Shown in pieces: positions 47,167 through 57,859 of a stretch of 64,000 nt of DNA. Origin of the DNA: Cryphonectria parasitica EP155. Its lineage: Eukaryota > Ascomycota > Sordariomycetes > Diaporthales > Cryphonectriaceae. The DNA is taken from positions 3,528,759-3,592,758 of the forward strand of contig NW_024468911.1 of assembly GCF_011745365.1 (NCBI RefSeq), in the 5' to 3' direction. The position numbers and the translations under genes were made by a program. Numbering within the stretch: position 1 is the stretch's first letter; each line of letters opens with the position of its first letter. The notes under the pieces are model-generated. The model made no database searches and was not told the origin of the DNA. It saw only the letters and a list, made by a program, of their open reading frames with translations.

Positions 47167-49288
47167 ATGCCTCCAACGAAGACCCAAACCCAGTGGAAAG
47201 ACATACCTCCGGTTCCATCCAGCGAAGAGTTCCTGGACATTGCCCTCAGTCGCACACAGCGACGCCTGCCTACGATCATCAGAGCAGGCTTCAAGATCAG
47301 TCGCATCAGAGCGTTCTACACGAGAAAGGTCAAGTTTACCCAGGAGACATGTATGTATAATGAGTTCAGTCTGGGAGGTTGTTTTGGGAGCGATTCTGAC
47401 AGTGCTCTCCAGTCTCCGAGAAGATTGGAACTATTCTCGAGGCCTTTCCTCGAATCAACGAGATACATCCTTTTCATAAGGATCTCCTTCACACCCTCTA
47501 CGATGCCGACCACTTCCGAATTGCGCTCGGACAGCTGTCCACTGCCAAGCACTTGATCGAGACGATCAGCCGTGACTATGTGCGCCTCATCAAGTACGCA
47601 CAGTCGCTCTTTCAGTGCAAACAGTTGAAGAGGGCGGGTCTCGGTCGCATGGCTACCATCATCAAGCGCCTCAACAACCCGCTGAAGTACCTTGATGAAG
47701 TCCGGCAGCATTTGGGCCGTCTGCCCTCGATCGACCCCAATACCCGCACCCTCGTCATCTGCGGTTATCCGAACGTTGGAAAATCCAGCTTCCTCCGTTC
47801 CATCTCCCGCGCCGACGTTGACGTTCAGCCCTATGCTTTCACGACCAAGTCTCTGTTTGCTGGTCATTTCGATTACAAATACCTCCGCTTCCAGGCTGTG
47901 GATACCCCTGGTGTCCTGGACCATCCACTTGAGGAGATGACGACCATCGAGATGCAGTCGATCACGGCCATTGCACACCTGAGAGCCGCGATCCTGTACT
48001 TTATGGATCTGTCTGAGCAGTGCGGATACTCGGTCAAGGCGCAGTGTGCGCTATTCAGGAGCATCAAACCTCTATTCCAGAACAAGATCTGCTTCATTGT
48101 CATCAACAAGATTGATGTCATGCGCCCAGAAGATCTGGACGCCGAGACGCAGGCAGACCTGCAGTCGCTGTTGAAGTCTGGTGAGGTCGAGATGGTCCAG
48201 GCCAGCTGCAACACTCAGGAAGGCGTTCAGGCTGTAAAGAATGCAGCGTGCGAGAAATTGATCGCAGAGCGCGTCGCGACCAAGCTGAAGGCCGGCCAAT
48301 CAAGCAGCGGCGCTGTCGGCAGTAGGTTGCAGGAGGTCATGACCAGGATACACGTCGCACGCCCCATGGAGGGGTCGACACCTCTGGAGACCTTTATCCC
48401 TGAAGGTATCAAGTCGATGAAGAAGTTCGACAAGAACGACCCAGAGAGACGGAAGCTCGCACGGGACGTCGAGGAGGAGAACGGCGGTGCTGGTGTCTTC
48501 AATGTCGATCTTCGGGCAGACTGGGACCTCAAGGACCCTGCCTGGAAATACGACAAGATGCCTGAGGTCGTCAACGGCAAGAACGTGTTCGACTACGTTG
48601 ATCCAGACATTGATGCCAAGCTCGCCGCTCTTGAGGAGGAAGAGGAACGCTTGGAGAAGGAAGGCTACTACGACTCGGAAGAGGAGATGGACGATGATGA
48701 AGAGGAAGATTTGCTGGAGAAGGCCAAGCTGATCCGCGAGAAGCAGGCACTCATTCGCAATGAAGCTCGGATGAGAAAGTCTCTGAAGAACCGCGCCATA
48801 CTGCCGAGAAGCAAGGTCAAGAAGCCTCTCTCACAGCTCGCAGACCACCTCGACCAGCTCGGCATCGACGCGACAGAGATCGAGGCTCGTGGAAGGGCAG
48901 CACCGAGCTCTCGTGGTCGTTCTCTCAGCCGTGCTGCTACTGAGGACGTCGACGGCATGGATATTGACTCCCCTCGGGAACGTCTGCGTTCCAAGAGCCG
49001 GGCGCGCAGCCAGGCACCCGCCACAGACAGACGGCAGGATGGTGTTACAGACGAAACAGCACGCACCAAGGCAGAAAGGGCTGCCAAGCTTGGGCAGAGG
49101 AAGATGAACAGGATGGCACGAGCTGGTGAGGCCGACCGACACGTTGCTGCCTCCATGCCGAAGCACTTGGTAAGTTTCCTTGTTATTGGTCTTGTTGTGT
49201 CACTTCTTTGTCATTCGAACATGGGGATACTGACTTCACGAAATAGTTTGCTGGAAAGCGTGGCATGGGCAAGACTTCTCGTCGCTAG
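47167..49288 (+). CDS. NOG1: Nucleolar GTP-binding protein 1
   Basis: Circularly associated Obg-type GTPase needed for 60S ribosomal subunit maturation. Exons 47167-47350, 47413-49169 and 49247-49288 give 660 aa. The introns are 47351-47412 (GTATGT donor) and 49170-49246 (GTAAGT donor). The N-terminal helical domain ([20 protein letters not shown] and following) is highly conserved. The GTPase G1 motif GYPNVGKSS is near residue 179, followed by [19 protein letters not shown] (G3) and NKIDV (G4). The C-terminal half contains [26 protein letters not shown] text, an acidic coiled region, the [14 protein letters not shown] segment and a basic tail ending [11 protein letters not shown] in the 42-nt last exon. 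RRP8, another ribosome-biogenesis gene, is 9 kb away, but there is no sign of a functional cluster. Confidence 0.96.
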
Positions 49289-49817
49289 ACAATGGAAGGA
49301 TACGGAGGCTTCATGTGGGATATGGCGTTTGGCAAGGTTGATTTCAACCAAAAAGAATTTTTGAAAGACTTGGAGGGCTCAAGGACATTGCTCCATTTCG
49401 GTGTCGGGATAGGAATGTAAAGCTCTGTTCTTTCTCCTGATGGAATCCGATACTTTGCCTTCACACTTTCGATGTCTAGTAATCCTATCGATACCAAATA
49501 GACAAGGAAAAGTTTCTTATCGGACTTATGTTCAGGACATCACGACGGTCGTCACATCAAGCGGTTCGATGAATATCATAGCCATGAACATGTTGCGTTT
49601 CTCTTGTTGAATCACCCGAGGCAGAATTCTTGTAATATCACACAAAGTCAAGCAAGGCTCGTGCTTCTCGATCAGTCTTCTGACGGGCCATCCTCCAAGC
49701 CCCCGTCTCCGCCCATTATGTAGTATTCATCTTGAGGTGACCTGAACCCGAGTACTGGTCCCGTGACTGCTTCCGTCCAACTATATCTCGTTCGGATTCT
49801 CTTATACCTGCTCCTCC
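49289..49817. other. Intergenic region between convergent NOG1 and GDI1
   Basis: 3' flanks of both genes. No other feature was seen. Confidence 0.6.
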
Positions 49818-51834
49818 CTACTCCTCTGCGACCTGGATGCCCTCTCTCAGACCCTCCACCTTCAGCTCCTCACCCGCACAGCGGCGGTAGATGTCCCTGA
49901 CATCATCAGTGGTGGTCTCGAAATGGCTGGTCGCATCGTAGCTCTTGGACACGAAGATCTTGTCCTTGGTGCCGTCATCCAAAGGCTCATACAGTGGGAT
50001 AGGGGGTCCCTGCGTGACCAAGTCAGTAACAATGTTTTGGCTCAAGTCTGTACATGGATCAGCTAAACGTACCAAGAACTGCTCCTCGATCTTGCCAAGG
50101 CGCTCCAGGCCAGGCTGAAGCTCGAGGTGGTGGTTGGCCGTCGTCTCGGCAATGGTCGAAACAATGGCGATCCAGTAGCCCTTGGGGCAGACGTTGTGCG
50201 CGGAAGACACGCAGGCAATGTAGATGTCTGTACACAATGTTGATCAGCAAGTGTGTCCCAGAGGGGGGGGATGTCGCGGGGGCCCAATGGTCATGACCTA
50301 CCGTTCTTCCGGCCGACCTGGGACTGGGGAATGATCAGCTGAGCAGAGTCGGCGTCGTGGGTTCCGGTCAGGGGGTGCTTGAGCACGCAGATAGCGCGCA
50401 GCACGTGGCCAGTGACCTTGACCTTGCTGGAGAAGTAGGTTGGGTCACCGAGGATCATCTTGGCCTTGGTCTCGAACTTCATCTCGGGCTCGATGCCGGT
50501 CATGGTGGCCTTGATGCCGACGGCCACGCCATCCTCGTACAGCACCTCATCGACGTTGGTATTCAGCATGTAGGTACCGCCATAGATGGCAGACAGACGG
50601 GCGAAACCCTGTGGCAGCTCGCCGAGGCCATACAGGGGGTAGATGTACGGCGACTTGCCATAGCGGGCGACGGAGTTTCCGTACAGGCGGATGCGCTCGA
50701 TGGCCTCAGGAGCGACGCCCTTGGCAGTGATGTAGTTGTCGTCAAGGTACAGGGCCATGGCATGGCCAATGAAGTCCCGAGTGCCGTCCTCAAGGCCGAA
50801 CTTGTCGTAAACCTCCTTCATGGTGCAGTTTGCGATATCCAGGCCTATATATTCGTGTTAGCATGCTTGGCCGGCCGCCCCCCCGTATTCCAAAGTGACT
50901 CCTCGAGACTGACCCTTGTGCGTCGCCGTGTCCTTGGCATCGAAGGTACCGACCCACTCGATGAAGCCCTTCATGCGGCGCTTCTCGAAGATGCCCATGA
51001 GGGGCGACTTCAGCGCCTCACCAGCATCAGACGGGACCTTGGCGACGGTGGCCTTGGAGCCAGAGCCTTGTTGCACGTAGCTTCCTGCGACCTGCTTGAA
51101 CTCAAGGTATCTGGTGACATCGGTGGAGACGAGGATGTTGGTCAGCTCGCCCGAGGACATGAGGAACTTGGGGATCAGGTCGATGTTCCAGTCATTGGCG
51201 CGGCCGTATTTCTTCCATGGCTGGTCTCCCGAGACATTGCCATACTTCTTGAAGAGCTGCGGATGTGTACGAGGTTAGATATGGAGCAGGGACAGGGTGT
51301 CGGCGGAAGCAGGCTTTCGAGCAGAGGACGTACAGTCTCGAGGTTCACGGATGCGGCCTCACTGTGAGAACAACGGTTATTAGCGTGCCATTTCTGCAAA
51401 CCACCTTGTCCAGGCCGTCAGGTGAGAGAGAGAGAGAAGAAGAGAGGAGAGCTCACCCGCCATAGTGGTCGTTGCGGTCAATGTGGAGGACCTTCTTGCC
51501 TTTGACACTGAGCACACTGTTGTGTAACCAGCAACGTTAGTTCCATATGCCAATGTAGATGTCCCTAGAGACCCTATTTGTTCGAGGATAAGCTTTACCC
51601 AGAGAGAATGCACTCAGTCAGGCCTAATTATCAAGTTGCCACAGTTAGAAACAATATGGACCCAAAACAGGATGTGATAGCTTCATTCAAGGGGCATAAC
51701 GCCCCAAGCAAGCAAGCAAGCAGCACCAGTACCAGCACAACCCCACATTGCGGGGGTTGACGTAGAGGGGAGAGAGACAAGCGCTTACCAGTGCCCAGCA
51801 CAATGACATCGTACTCCTTTGCGATCTCATCCAT
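49818..51834 (-). CDS. GDI1: Rab GDP-dissociation inhibitor
   Basis: Extracts prenylated, GDP-bound Rab GTPases from membranes and recycles them for vesicle traffic. Eight exons: 51789-51834, 51599-51623, 51457-51516, 51334-51361, 50914-51256, 50302-50844, 50073-50227 and 49818-50009, giving 463 aa, the family length. The first four exons are only 46, 25, 60 and 28 nt. Joined, they restore the N-terminal FAD-fold-like segment MDEIAKEYDVIVLGTGLTEC, then [31 protein letters not shown]. The downstream exons carry the Rab-binding region (NDWNIDLIPKFLM, YVQQGSGSK), and IYPLYGLGELPQGFARLSAIYGGTYML. All intron phases agree. It is convergent with NOG1 and in tandem with MRPL4. Confidence 0.96.
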
Positions 51835-52633
51835 GATTGCAGTTTCTGTCGTGGAAAAAGGTATGATGCTGCGAGGAGAGAGGACAGTTCGCAGAGGAGG
51901 TTGAAAAACAGGAAGTTCACAGAGAGAAAGAGAAGCACCAGGAGTGTCGGTGAGTTCGGTTGTGTGTGGAATTGTTCGAGGTCGACGTGTCGGATAGTCT
52001 CCAAAGGCTAGTGACTGCTGCTGTATTGTACACCTGGGCAGCGCCAGCAGTGAGACCCCCTCCCCAAAAAGAGCTCCATGCGAGCCCGCAGCTCCCCTGC
52101 TGTTGAATGGGGCTTGTCTGGGACCCTGGGCGAATAGGAGGGGCTCCGGCCCCCCTGACCGGCCTCTCACCAGCACTGTCTCGTCCCTCTAAACAGAGCC
52201 TAGACCACCATGCTCCCAGTGCTGGCCCCTAGGCGAAATAGGAGTCGGCTTCACCGTAACGACCCATCCCTTTTGCTTCAAAAAAGAAGAAAGGAAAAAA
52301 TAAAAGGAAAAAAGGGTACCATGTAGGAGAGGGACTGTCGAGCGTGTTTCGACTGCCGAGGAACAGATAGGACGGCATCGAGATCGGTTACTCGCACAAT
52401 CTTTATCCGGTCAGGCATAAAATCAAGCATTGATGAGTGTATACGCATTACATGGCATGGCCATCATTTTTATTTTATTTTAATACAGCAAGATCTGAAT
52501 GCAGTAAGACCATTAAGCCCGTCCGAGCGCTCTCTTCATCTTATGCTACCTTCTTCGAGATGAGATTGGCTCCGGCCATGCCGCTCTCTCGTGATCCCCA
52601 AGAATGTGATGAGGAGGTGAGCTGTGTGTACCC
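51835..52633. other. Intergenic region between tandem MRPL4 and GDI1
   Basis: Contains the GDI1 promoter and the 3' flank of MRPL4. It is A-rich near 52280-52320. No gene was seen. Confidence 0.6.
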
Positions 52634-53768
52634 TCACGCGCGAGGCGTATCCTGCTGACTCTTTCCGGTGCTCGATGGTAACGAAGGGTCGACGTTCTCA
52701 GGCTGCAAGCCCTTGCCCTCCTCCTCCATGAAAGTATCCAGCCCTTTGACATGGGCAGCGCCCACCTCGTCCTCAAAGAAGGCCTCAAAATCATCCCCAT
52801 CCCCGCCAGGGACATACTGAACACCGTCTTCCGTGAAATTGATCTCAGGGTCCTCCTCGGCCAGCTTAACCGCATCCTCCCACGCGTAGAACCTCTCCGT
52901 CAGGGCATGCTTGATAGCATTCTGCGTCTTGCGAACCTATAGAAGACGTAGTATGCTTAGCATCCTGCCTAGGACCCTTCAAGGAACCGTTTCCTCTCTC
53001 TCTCTGGTCACGTAGATTTCCCCCAGAGCGTGAGGAAGAAGAGAAAGGAAGAAAAGAAAAAGGAGGGAGAGAAAGATAAGAGAAAAAAGATGAACATACC
53101 TGTACCTCCCGCTCCCGGCTCTCGACATCGCCATACCCATACCCACCCTTCTTCCGCTCGGCATTGCCCGTGCTGATCCTGTTCCTCTCTTTGCAGCACA
53201 CCCACCACAGCCGGTGCAGGTCGTCCCAGCTCTTCCGTCGGAGCTCCTCCACGTTCCACGCCCGCCCGTGCTTGCTATCCTCAGCCGGCGTGTTGAGCGG
53301 CTTGTCGGCCGAGTAGAAGAAATCCCACAGCCCGTGGTTCGGATCCGTCTTGACCGCGGGGAACTGCTCCGGGCTGATGGGGCGCGGCAGCGGGAGCCCC
53401 GACACGGAGAGCACCTCTCTCGGCCCCGTGCGCCGCATCACGGACAGTCCACGCTGCTTGTTGTGGTCGCGGTTGGGCCGCCGGCGCACAACGGGCAGTT
53501 CCTTCTTCTTGGCCTTCTTCTTCTGCTGCTGCTGCTGCTGCTTCTCTAATGCTCCTGCTCCCCCTGCAGCAGCTGCGGCGGCGGCGGAGGCACCTGCATT
53601 GGACGGCGGGAGGGGTGCATTCGAGGAGGCGAGGCGGATCTGCGCCTGGCTGGACGTGATCGAGGGGAGGAAGGCTGCTGGTGGTGGGGTCCGGTTGAGA
53701 GGGCTCGGTCGGCAGGCCTGCAGGGCGCGCTGCACACACGGCCGTATGGCGCCGTGGTGGCTGGCCAT
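52634..53768 (-). CDS. MRPL4: Mitochondrial large-subunit ribosomal protein uL29m
   Basis: Component of the mitochondrial 54S ribosomal subunit. Exons 53100-53768 and 52634-52936 give 323 aa. The 163-bp intron 52937-53099 has a GTATGT donor and TAG acceptor. The N-terminus is basic and Ala/Ser-rich with few acidic residues, consistent with import into mitochondria. A poly-Ala tract and a poly-Gln tract encoded by CTG/CAG repeats (about 53524-53542) form a low-complexity linker. The conserved Mrp-L47/uL29m domain begins near DHGLWDFF-type text, seen as PNHGLWDFFYSADK, and continues with GRAWNVEELRRKSWDDLHRLWWVCCKERNRI and, after the junction, VRKTQNAIKHALTERFYAWEDA. The acidic C-terminal tail is typical of fungal members. 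It is divergent from the small membrane protein gene. Confidence 0.94.
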
Positions 53769-54293
53769 TGTGTTGCGCTGGATGGATGCTCCAAAAAGCA
53801 CACTCGGCGATGACTCTAGAGTAGAAAAGTTCGGACGAGGGTCGTCGTGGTGGTAAGATGGTAAGCAACGGCGGTCTGGGTGTTGCGGCGCCGTCGACAG
53901 ACAAGAGAATGCTTTCGCTTCCAGAAATTTTGGCGAGCGGCCTAGCAGTAGTACCTGGGGACTGGGGTCAAGCTACAACAGCCAATCAGAGCCCACCTCA
54001 CTACTACGTATGTGCCATGTACTGAAGTACTAACCACAGCCGCATCATCCCGCCTTGAACAAATCTCAACACGAGCGGAGAATTCTCTGTCACTGCATCT
54101 TGCAAGTCGAAAACAAGAAAAAATTGAGGTGAAGCGGGAAGAGAGAGGAGAGACTAACTTGAAGTCTTCAGATAACCAAGTAAGTGCACTACCTGTTGTG
54201 GACGTTCCACTTTATTTTTCTGACAATTGCAGCCACTTTAGCCAAGCTACAGAACATGCACCACGGGTGGTGATCAAAGAAATCTTCTCAAGC
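53769..54293. promoter_or_regulatory. Divergent promoter region of MRPL4 and the small membrane protein gene
   Basis: The 525 bp between two start codons on opposite strands. Both products may be mitochondrial, so shared control is plausible but unproven. TAC/GTA-rich words (AGTAGTACC, GTACTGAAGTACT) lie at 53945-54032. Confidence 0.4.
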
Positions 54294-54590
54294 ATGTCTC
54301 TATTGAAGTTCGTGACCTTTTCTACTGCAAACAAAAGCACACACTCCTCCTCTTATAGAAACAGTAACTCACATTCTATGCCACTTCTTGTAATCAGGGC
54401 ATACCAGGGCTTGTCCTCCAAAGCGAAGCTCGGCGTCGGCGTCGGCCTGCTAACTTGGGGGGTCATTGGCCTGTACGTGTCCGATCGTGCAGAGGAGAAG
54501 TTCGGCTTCACTCCGTCCGAGAAGGATAAGGCCGAGCTCGAGAAGATGAAGCCCAAGATCCGTGTTGTTGATCGGGAGGGTCGGTCATGA
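54294..54590 (+). CDS. Small single-helix membrane protein, 68 aa, unknown function
   Basis: Exons 54294-54307 and 54398-54590. The intron 54308-54397 has a GTTCGT donor and TCAG acceptor and joins MSLLK to AYQGLSSKAKLG. The protein has a short basic N-terminus, one transmembrane segment (LGVGVGLLTWGVIGLYV, about 16-32) and a charged C-terminal half with the pattern SDRAEEKFGFTPSEKDKAELEKMKP. The layout resembles small inner-membrane mitochondrial proteins, but I do not recognise a named family. The intron is 90 nt and contains no in-frame stop, so an unspliced message would encode 30 extra residues. The frame is also open upstream to 54012, but that segment looks like leader. The start at 54294 is chosen because it gives a compact protein in phase with the conserved part. 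Confidence 0.7.
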   Translation: MSLLKFVTFSTANKSTHSSSYRNSNSHSMPLLVIRAYQGLSSKAKLGVGVGLLTWGVIGLYVSDRAEEKFGFTPSEKDKAELEKMKPKIRVVDREGRS

Positions 54591-56293
54591 AAACTCGATG
54601 ACGAGGAGGAACACGGGGGGGGGGGGGGGAGAGTCAACTCTGGCTCTCGCATACGCTGTCTACAATTGCTGGGCATTCAATCGTGAACCGCACGCACTGT
54701 TACTTGGGCAGGCTCTCTCCAAATCAGGCGTCTTTTCTCTTGGCTTTTCGTGTCCCTCTTCTGCGCTGTCAACTGTGCCGTGGACCGACCTCTGTACACC
54801 ACTCTGGTTCAATATGGATGGCAGCATTGCGTGTCTCTGCTCCAAGGACCAGTGTCAGTTGGTTCGCAGTCTTCATCGCCGTACTGCATGATGAGACGAA
54901 TTTTTCGTGTAAAGGACACCGAGTGCCGAGAAAGGAATTTGAGTCCAACAGAACTGGGGGTTCCTTATGCTGAATCCATACTAAAACACACACGGCCATG
55001 CTGAATCGGTAGGCTTTTGAATGGGGGATATAATAAAGCTAAGCAGTGCATGAAGCCACTCTTACCTACCCGATTAGACCGTCCAACTTCATTTCGATAT
55101 TGGTCTGTCAAGTTGATTTTTCTAGTTTTGTTTTTGTACAATGGTTTCCATTCAGTTGACTGTGCAACAGGCTGTTCCTGTCACAATATCTATGACACCT
55201 CAAAAGGTGTGGGGATCAGTCTAATGCAAAAGCCCACGACGTTACAGGGCACAAAAGTCTATCATCGCGGACCACCTGAAAATGCAAAACAACAATGCAG
55301 CCTCCAAACCGCCTCCGCCGCCACCTCATGCAAAACGGGAATCGAACTTTTTGAAATAGGCCGGAAAGTCGTTCCGAAAACGCCACGAATGCTGACGAAG
55401 CCCCCCGATATGGAAGAACATGGGAAGGAAAAAAAAAAAAGGCAAATAAAGGAAAGAGGGATGAAAGCAATAAGAAAAAGAGATGAGCAAGGGAAGAAGA
55501 AAGGAAAAGAGGGAAACCACAACACCGCAGACGAAATCCGAAGACAACGAAATGCCCCCTTTTGGACTGGCTCCCGATGTCATCACCTCGACTCCTCCTT
55601 TGACCTCGACGCCGACCATCAACAATTTGATGGTTGTAGTGACCTGCCATCCCCCGAGACAGAGACAAATGTATCTCCCAACGTATTTGAATGTCATGAA
55701 TTTTGCAGTCGCCCGCCTCCATCGATGTCTTCTCTCATTGACCACAGCTTGGCCATCGCTCGCTGTTCCGTCCATTTTCACCCACAAACTCAGACACACA
55801 AGACAATCTCTGCACAAACTGATTATTATCCCGCCCAAATTAATCGTGTTATGCCGAGCTGGGTGTGAGGACCGTTTGTCAGAGTGCGTGTGCAGCGCAG
55901 GCCAATCCAGATTGACCTGAACAATTCCATTCCACGAATTTCTTCTTGTCAAAGACCGCCCAAGATGCATGGCGCGGGTTCCGCTGTCCAACCATGACGG
56001 TTTCGAATTCAATGGCATCTCGAAGAATCATAGAGCACGAGATGCTAAAAGTAGATTGATGCAGCAGATGGGCATCTTGGCGAGCGCATAACAAGATTGG
56101 TTTTCAGATCCTGGTCGAAACGCTTCGAAGCGACATCAGACAGACAGGCGAAGATATTGCGTGATCTTATCGGACAGCAATTGACAGTTCATTATGTCGG
56201 TGGGGTTGAGGTTGAGACAATGATATAGTGGCATGAGAGGTGATTTCGTTTTGAGGCGGGCGAACCAACCCGTAGGTATTATTGTTCACAAAA
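54591..56293. other. Intergenic region between convergent small protein and C2H2 genes
   Basis: About 1.7 kb. A G15 run lies at 54615-54629. A 283-codon frame (+, 55017-55868) and a 230-codon frame (-, 55326-56018) overlap here. Both are low-complexity and unrecognised, so I do not call either as a gene. The right end is the 3' flank of the C2H2 gene. Confidence 0.5.
54615..54629. repeat. G15 homopolymer
   Basis: Uninterrupted run of 15 G, 25 bp after the stop codon of the small membrane protein gene. Confidence 0.85.
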
Positions 56294-57859
56294 TTACTGA
56301 GGCTTGCGGTCTGCATAGACACGAAAGTTAGGAGGGAAGGGTGAACTAGTACGGGTTGCTTGGGTAGGTTGCGCACCGAACATAGCCTGCCAGTCCAAAT
56401 TCGACTGCTGCTGCTGGCCGTTGGACCCTCCATTGAACATGGGCACACCGTTCTGGTTCTGCGACATGCTGTAGGGGGCCATCTGCGGGGCCATCTGCTG
56501 GGCCATCGAGGTAGGAACGCCATTGTACTGTTGCTGAGTCGATGGGTTCAGGATCGGCGCAGGCCCACTTCTGCGATCTTCAGAGTGGCTGCTGGACCGC
56601 GACAGGTGCTGAGCCTGGTCATTTGGGTTAGAAGACATATGCATCTGATCCGCCGGAATGAGTCCAAAAGGGACCATTGATGGGTTGTGCACATTATTCA
56701 TGCCGTTGAGGTGACCCATGTCTCCCTCATGACCATGCCCCAGCTGGGCCGCCGTCTTCTGGGCGTTCTTCTTAACGTGAGCAGCAGGGTGGCTCAAGTG
56801 TGAGACACCAGTGGGATTGCCTTTTTTTTTCTCTTTGGTCAGCCTCCGGAAGCAAAGTATCATCGAGTATCTTCGAATTTATATGCATACCTCGGCGGAT
56901 CGAGCACTTCTGAAAGTGGCGCTTCAAAATGTCTGAGCGGCTGAATGTGTCTCTGCAGAGCACACACATGTAGGGGCGGTCACCAGTGTCTGTACAAATC
57001 AAACATTTTGTCAGTGTCGGTATTCGGCGGAAATTCATGCATAGTAGTGCGGAATCAGCGTTGAAACGTACGGCGGAGCATGTGACGCTTCTGTATATTC
57101 ACTCTGTTAGCGACTGAGCAGATTGCTGCAAATTGGGAGGGGGAGGGTGGAAAAAAGGTCACTACTGACAAGATGCTTGGCATGAAGATATGTCTTCGTG
57201 CAGTGAGGGCAAGGAAATTTGCCGTCGGCGTCCTTCTGGGGGATCTGGGCCTTGGCGGCAGCAGAACCGGCAGCAGGAGGAGCAGGCCTGCCGGGCGCGC
57301 TGGGGAGGATACCTCTACGGCCTTGCGACCCGACGACGTGGGTGGGCTGGTCGTTTTCCTGCATGAGCGAGGGCTGCGCCATCATAGGGCTCTGCGCGTA
57401 GGGAGAGGCCAGGCCACTCTGCGGCATCACACCACCGGCTGGCATCGGGCGCAGGACGGGCGGGACGCGACCACCAGGAGACGGAGCCGGCGCGATAGGC
57501 TGGGGGTGAGCCTGGGCACCCGAGCTCTGAGGCATCATGCCGGAGGAGGTCTGGTAGGACTGCTGGGGCTGCTGGTACGGGTTGTGCATCATGGGGTACT
57601 GCTGCCGGGTGGCCGTCTGCTGCGGAGGAGGCGGCGCATACCCGCCCATGGAGTTGGGAGTGTTGGGCGTCGCAGGCGTGCGAGGTGTGTGGGGGTGGCT
57701 CGCGTACATCGACATGGCGGGATTGTGATGGAGAGAAGGCAGAGTCTGGTTCTGTCCGTTCTGGAGATGATTGGTGGGAGAGATGGTGGAAGGGGACGGG
57801 TATGAACCCGCGCTCGTGCTGTTGATCACGTTCGAGGAATAGTGGTGGTTGTTGTCCAT
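56294..57859 (-). CDS. Con7-like C2H2 zinc-finger transcription factor
   Basis: Nuclear regulator. It resembles Con7, known from plant-pathogenic ascomycetes as a control of conidium and infection-structure development. Exons 57170-57859, 57072-57090, 56891-56989 and 56294-56820 give 444 aa. The N-terminal ~210 residues are Pro/Gln/Ser/Met-rich. Finger 1 is C217-x2-C220-x12-H233-x3-H237 and is split over three exons, with a 19-nt micro-exon encoding KRHMLR plus one base. Finger 2 is C245-x2-C248-x12-H261-x3-C265 (C2HC), with FSRSDILKRHFQKCSIRRGNPTG, the most conserved part. Intron 3 (56821-56890) ends in a purine-rich run before its AAG acceptor. The C-terminal region is Gln/Asn/Pro-rich. A leader of more than 1.4 kb may lie upstream. 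The Con7 assignment is from remembered family resemblance. Confidence 0.88.

Noticed and set aside
38299..47167. RRP8 and NOG1 as part of a ribosome-biogenesis gene cluster
   Set aside because: They are 9 kb apart with unrelated genes (DDI1, GNAT, URA5) between them and separate promoters, so this is probably chance.
55017..56018. Overlapping 283-codon (+) and 230-codon (-) open frames as genes
   Set aside because: Both are low in complexity, overlap on opposite strands, show no domain or splice structure and lie in the gap between two convergent genes.
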